Assembly (NCBI GenBank): GCA_943326025.2 | Contig: CALPRR020000135.1 | Location: 1-7,053, forward strand | Length of the DNA stretch: 7,053 bases | Direction of reading: 5' to 3' | Source: Candidatus Kuenenia stuttgartensis | GTDB taxonomy: Bacteria > Bacteroidota > Bacteroidia > Flavobacteriales_D > Crocinitomicaceae | Shown here: piece after piece, positions 5,153 to 7,053 of the stretch | How positions within the stretch are numbered: the first letter of the stretch is position 1 | Layout of the letters: the number at the start of each line of letters is the position of its first letter | The notes under the pieces: generated by a model | Database searches by the model: none | The model's input: the letters and a program-made list of their open reading frames with translations, nothing else | What the model was told of the DNA's origin: nothing | Made by a program: the position numbers and the translations under genes

Positions 5153-5743
5153 ATGAAATTAAATTACAATAAAAACAACGACGGATTAATCCCAGTAGTC
5201 ATTCAAGACAATTTAACATTAGAAGTATTAATGTTAGGGTATATGAATGAAGAAGCGTTTGAAAAAACAAAAAGCGAAGGGAAAGTGACTTTTTTTAGTA
5301 GAACAAAAAATCGTTTATGGACAAAAGGAGAAGAATCAGGTAATTTTTTAAATGTTATTTCAATTGAGCAAGATTGTGATAATGATACCTTATTGATAAA
5401 AGTGAATCCAGTTGGACAGACTTGTCACCGAGGAACTGTGAATTGTTTTCAGAGCGAGCAAGTAAAAGGTTTTTTGTATAAGTTAGAAAATAAAATAAGT
5501 GATCGCATCGATTCAAACGATCCAAAATCATATACGAACGAATTGTATCGAAGAGGAATAAATAAAGTCGCTCAGAAAGTTGGGGAAGAAGCAGTTGAAT
5601 TAGTGATCGAAGCAAAAGATAACAATGATGAACTGTTTAAAAACGAAGCTGCGGATTTAATGTATCACTTCTTAATTTTACTAAAAGCAAAAAACTTCAA
5701 ACTTCAAGACATCGAACAAGTACTAAGAGAAAGAGATAAATAA
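5153..5743 (+). CDS. hisI: Bifunctional phosphoribosyl-AMP cyclohydrolase / phosphoribosyl-ATP pyrophosphatase
   Basis: This HisIE fusion performs the second and third steps of the pathway: hydrolysis of PR-ATP to PR-AMP by the C-terminal HisE domain, and opening of the adenine ring by the N-terminal HisI domain. HisI (about 1-105) shows LMLGYMNEEAF (26-36), FFSRTKNRLWTKGEESGNF (47-65), the Mg-binding DCDND (74-78) and the zinc-cysteine region QTCHRGTVNCF (89-99), with Cys75, Cys91 and Cys98 as the expected ligands. HisE (about 107-196) is helical, with SYTNELYRRGINKVAQKVGE (126-145), the acidic Glu145/Glu146/Glu149 group and EAADLMYHFLILL (165-177, Asp168), typical of the MazG-like pyrophosphohydrolase fold. 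At 196 residues the fusion has normal length. It is the last gene of the operon, and an intrinsic terminator starts at the base after its stop. Confidence 0.96.
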   Translation: MKLNYNKNNDGLIPVVIQDNLTLEVLMLGYMNEEAFEKTKSEGKVTFFSRTKNRLWTKGEESGNFLNVISIEQDCDNDTLLIKVNPVGQTCHRGTVNCFQSEQVKGFLYKLENKISDRIDSNDPKSYTNELYRRGINKVAQKVGEEAVELVIEAKDNNDELFKNEAADLMYHFLILLKAKNFKLQDIEQVLRERDK

Positions 5744-5773
5744 AAAAGTCCTCGCAAGAGGACTTTTATTTAA
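5744..5773 (+). terminator. Intrinsic terminator ending the his operon, probably bidirectional
   Basis: AAAAGTCCTC (5744-5753) pairs perfectly with GAGGACTTTT (5758-5767). A GCAA loop (GNRA type, closed by C-G) caps the stem, and T-rich sequence (TTTTATTTAA) follows. It begins on the base after the hisIE stop. On the minus strand the same stem is followed by a six-T run, so it can also end transcription coming from the convergent 69-aa gene. Confidence 0.92.
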
Positions 5774-5781
5774 CCGATTAG

Positions 5782-5851
5782 TCTAATATCTTATTTCTAG
5801 TTTCTAGAATCTAGCTTCTAAAGTCTAGCATCTAGTGTCTAAATTCTAATG
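5782..5851 (+). repeat. Ten-unit TCTARNN heptad array between the convergent genes
   Basis: Seventy bases divide exactly into ten heptads. TCT is invariant at positions 1-3 in all ten. A stands at position 4 in nine of ten, and position 5 is G in five units and A in five. Positions 6-7 vary freely. Most units carry CTAG or CTAA. The minus-strand gene ends inside the last unit: its TAG stop is the complement of 5846-5848. The array lies just beyond the his terminator. It shares a 12-mer with the smaller array upstream of hisC. It is neither a CRISPR (units far too short, no spacers) nor coding. Confidence 0.8.
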
Positions 5852-6055
5852 AATCTTAGGCAAAACCTTGTGAATCGTAACTTTATGTGTAATAAATTCA
5901 GTATCTAATTTAGAATACCAATCGAAAACTTTTTTCTCAGCATGTTCGATATCTTCAGCCTCTACTAATGCAACAGTAGTGTAATGAATATCTTTATCTG
6001 TATTTACCCAATCCTCGTGAACGCTAATTGAAGCTGTAAATTCTTTGTGTGTCAT
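5846..6055 (-). CDS. Small uncharacterised protein, 69 residues
   Basis: I do not recognise this gene. The product is a soluble, fairly charged 69-residue protein without signal peptide or membrane segment. By eye the pattern suggests strand (KEFTASISV, 4-12), strand (HYTTVALVEAED, 24-35), helix (IEHAEKKVFDWYSKL, 36-50) and strand (EFITHKVTIHKVL, 53-65). The 'VEAEDIEHAEKKV' turn into a helix is a pattern seen in many small bacterial and phage proteins of unknown function. It is likely real: it is the only sizeable ORF in its interval, has strand-like hydrophobic alternation, begins at an ATG with an A-rich leader (AATAAAGAAA), converges on a bidirectional terminator, and faces a long divergent spacer able to hold a promoter. 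Its stop codon lies in the TCTARNN array. The location beside his and pdhA gives no functional hint. Confidence 0.7.
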   Translation of the reverse strand: MTHKEFTASISVHEDWVNTDKDIHYTTVALVEAEDIEHAEKKVFDWYSKLDTEFITHKVTIHKVLPKIH

Positions 6056-6100
6056 TTTCTTTATTTTTAAGCGAATTTAATTTTCTTTTTAAAATTGACC

Positions 6101-6115
6101 AAAGTTTTAAACTTT
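6101..6115. promoter_or_regulatory. Short palindrome upstream of the 69-aa gene, overlapping a weak -7-like element
   Basis: AAAGTTT (6101-6107) and AAACTTT (6109-6115) are perfect reverse complements around a single base. Read on the minus strand, the segment contains AAACTTTG, one base off the Bacteroidota -7 consensus TAnnTTTG, about 45 bases before the minus-strand ATG. A repressor or activator site overlapping this promoter is possible. AT-rich DNA makes such short palindromes common by chance, so confidence is low. Confidence 0.3.
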
Positions 6116-6166
6116 TATTAACTGAATTGATCTTTTTTAGATTGAAGTTTAATGTAATTATTTGAT

Positions 6167-6214
6167 TTTGTTAATTATTTAAACAAAAAACAAAGTATTT
6201 AAATAATTAACAAA
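6167..6214. promoter_or_regulatory. Perfect 17-bp inverted repeat in the divergent promoter region
   Basis: TTTGTTAATTATTTAAA (6167-6183) and TTTAAATAATTAACAAA (6198-6214) are exact reverse complements separated by 14 bases. The arm centres are 31 bp apart, close to three helical turns, so two protein half-sites would face the same side of the DNA. The element lies about 110 bp upstream of the 69-aa start and about 85 bp upstream of pdhA. Both genes point away from it, so a terminator role is unlikely. An operator, a cruciform, or a leader hairpin of a longer pdhA transcript are all possible. The rest of the 243-bp spacer is AT-rich with no gene. Confidence 0.6.
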
Positions 6215-6265
6215 TAACTATGTATAAATAGTCTTTTTTGATAGGATTTTATATTCATAATTCCT

Positions 6266-6273
6266 TACATTTG
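6266..6273 (+). promoter_or_regulatory. Candidate pdhA promoter, -7 element TACATTTG
   Basis: TACATTTG matches the Bacteroidota primary-sigma -7 consensus TAnnTTTG exactly and would give a leader of about 20 nt before pdhA. A TTTTTTG tract at 6234-6240 could serve as the -33 element (consensus TTG or TTTG). However, the 25-bp gap is longer than the roughly 17-23 bp I recall as usual. The placement 25 bp before the start codon supports the -7 call. Confidence 0.6.
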
Positions 6274-6298
6274 TGATTCGATATTTAAATGGAGAAAT

Positions 6299-7053
6299 AT
6301 GGCCGTAAAAGCTACGAAAGCACCAGCAAAAGCAACGACTAAGAAAGCTGCAGCAGCTGGAAAAACGAAGTTTTCAAAGGAAACTTACATTAAATGGTAC
6401 AAAGACATGTTATTAATTCGAAAATTCGAAGAAAAAACAGGTCAATTATACATTCAACAAAAGTTTGGTGGTTTCTGCCATTTATACATAGGACAAGAAG
6501 CTGTGGTAGCTGGAACTGTTAGTGCATGTAGACCAAGTGATAAACATATGACTGCATACCGTGATCATGGTCATCCATTAGCCTTGGGTTCTGATCCAAG
6601 AGTTTTAATGGCTGAATTATACGGTAGATCAACAGGTTGTTCTAAAGGTAAAGGTGGATCTATGCACTTCTTTGATAAAGAGAAAAACTTTATGGGAGGT
6701 CATGGTATTGTTGGGGCTCAAATTGCTATGGGTGCAGGTGTTGCATTCGCAGAGAAATATGCAGGGACAGATAATGTTGCTTTTGTTTCTATGGGAGATG
6801 GAGCTGTAAGACAAGGTGCATTACATGAGACTTTCAACATGGCGATGAGCTGGAAATTACCAGTTATTTTCATTATTGAGAACAACGGTTATGCGATGGG
6901 AACATCTATCGAAAGAACAACAAATGTTCATGATTTATCTAAAATAGGGTTGTCATACGAAATGCCTTCTAAATCAGTAAATGGAATGTCTCCAGAGGCT
7001 GTTCATGAAGCAATTGAAGAAGCTTGTGAAAGAGCAAGAAGAGGAGATGGACC
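6299..7053 (+). CDS. pdhA: Pyruvate dehydrogenase E1 component, alpha subunit (5' part; runs off the right edge)
   Basis: The open frame from ATG 6299 continues to the window edge, with 251 complete codons and two bases of another. It encodes the alpha subunit of the alpha2beta2-type, thiamine-diphosphate-dependent E1, which decarboxylates pyruvate and reductively acetylates the E2 lipoyl domain. Motifs are FCHLYIGQEAVVAG (59-72), the TPP-phosphate contact region TAYRDHGHPL (85-94), GRSTGCSKGKGGSMHFF (109-125), GGHGIVGAQ (133-141), and the TPP/Mg motif starting at GDGAVRQG (167-174) and closing at ENN (194-196). GGAG at 6291-6294 is a rare Shine-Dalgarno-like site here, only 4 nt from the ATG. 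Residues 1-24 form an Ala/Lys/Thr-rich low-complexity tail not seen in typical E1 alpha proteins, which start near the KFSKETYIKWYKDMLLIRKFE segment. No later ATG would keep the first core helix intact, so this start is favoured. Confidence 0.95.
   Translation, partial: MAVKATKAPAKATTKKAAAAGKTKFSKETYIKWYKDMLLIRKFEEKTGQLYIQQKFGGFCHLYIGQEAVVAGTVSACRPSDKHMTAYRDHGHPLALGSDPRVLMAELYGRSTGCSKGKGGSMHFFDKEKNFMGGHGIVGAQIAMGAGVAFAEKYAGTDNVAFVSMGDGAVRQGALHETFNMAMSWKLPVIFIIENNGYAMGTSIERTTNVHDLSKIGLSYEMPSKSVNGMSPEAVHEAIEEACERARRGDG

Noticed and set aside
5355..5615. Minus-strand ORF of 86 codons inside hisIE
   Set aside because: It lies opposite the Mg and zinc motifs of HisI and the HisE domain. There is no independent support.
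5782..5851. CRISPR array
   Set aside because: The repeat unit is only 7 bp with no unique spacers and no cas genes in view, so this is a phased degenerate repeat, not a CRISPR.
6289..6342. Out-of-frame 17-codon upstream ORF overlapping the pdhA start
   Set aside because: The ATG at 6289 has no ribosome-binding sequence of its own, and its reading frame only mirrors the repetitive pdhA N-terminal codons. It is probably incidental.
6629..6814. Minus-strand ORF of 61 codons inside pdhA
   Set aside because: It lies opposite the conserved TPP-binding region of pdhA, which is open in the plus frame to the window edge.

Overview
This window carries most of a histidine biosynthesis operon and the start of a neighbouring central-metabolism gene. 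It comes from an AT-rich Bacteroidota genome, most likely of the class Flavobacteriia. That placement rests on the gene order (hisD-hisC-hisB-hisH-hisA-hisF-hisIE), the bifunctional hisB and hisIE, few Shine-Dalgarno sequences, a TAnnTTTG promoter element before pdhA, and the low GC content. I cannot name the genus.

Layout. Bases 1-237 are the 3' end of hisD. On the plus strand follow hisC (363-1382), hisB (1445-2539), hisH (2536-3105, ATGA overlap with hisB), hisA (3181-3894), a four-helix-bundle/S23-type gene unrelated to histidine synthesis (3961-4311), hisF (4346-5104, GTG start) and hisIE (5153-5743). A strong intrinsic terminator (5744-5773) ends the operon. A small uncharacterised gene lies on the minus strand (5846-6055). 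It is followed by a 243-bp AT-rich divergent promoter region containing a perfect 17-bp inverted repeat. The 5' part of pdhA (pyruvate dehydrogenase E1 alpha) then runs off the right edge.

How the genes work together. HisIE, HisA, HisH/HisF, HisB, HisC and HisD cover the pathway from phosphoribosyl-ATP to histidine. Only HisG, which makes phosphoribosyl-ATP, is not visible; it would be expected upstream of the window. The HisB phosphatase and dehydratase activities sit on either side of HisC in the pathway. HisH and HisF form the glutaminase/cyclase complex.

The most unusual signal is not a gene. The spacers next to hisD, hisH, hisA, the four-helix gene and the 69-aa gene contain runs of degenerate 7-bp units laid end to end without phase change. 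The units come in several 'dialects': TCTARNN, GTYAATR, and AAAAT/ATTTT-type. They abut or overlap stop codons, and in hisH exactly three units encode the last six residues and the stop. The arrays on either side of the four-helix gene are inverted relative to one another. I do not recall a named family for these arrays. Calling them a system is inference, but the periodicity can be read directly from the sequence.
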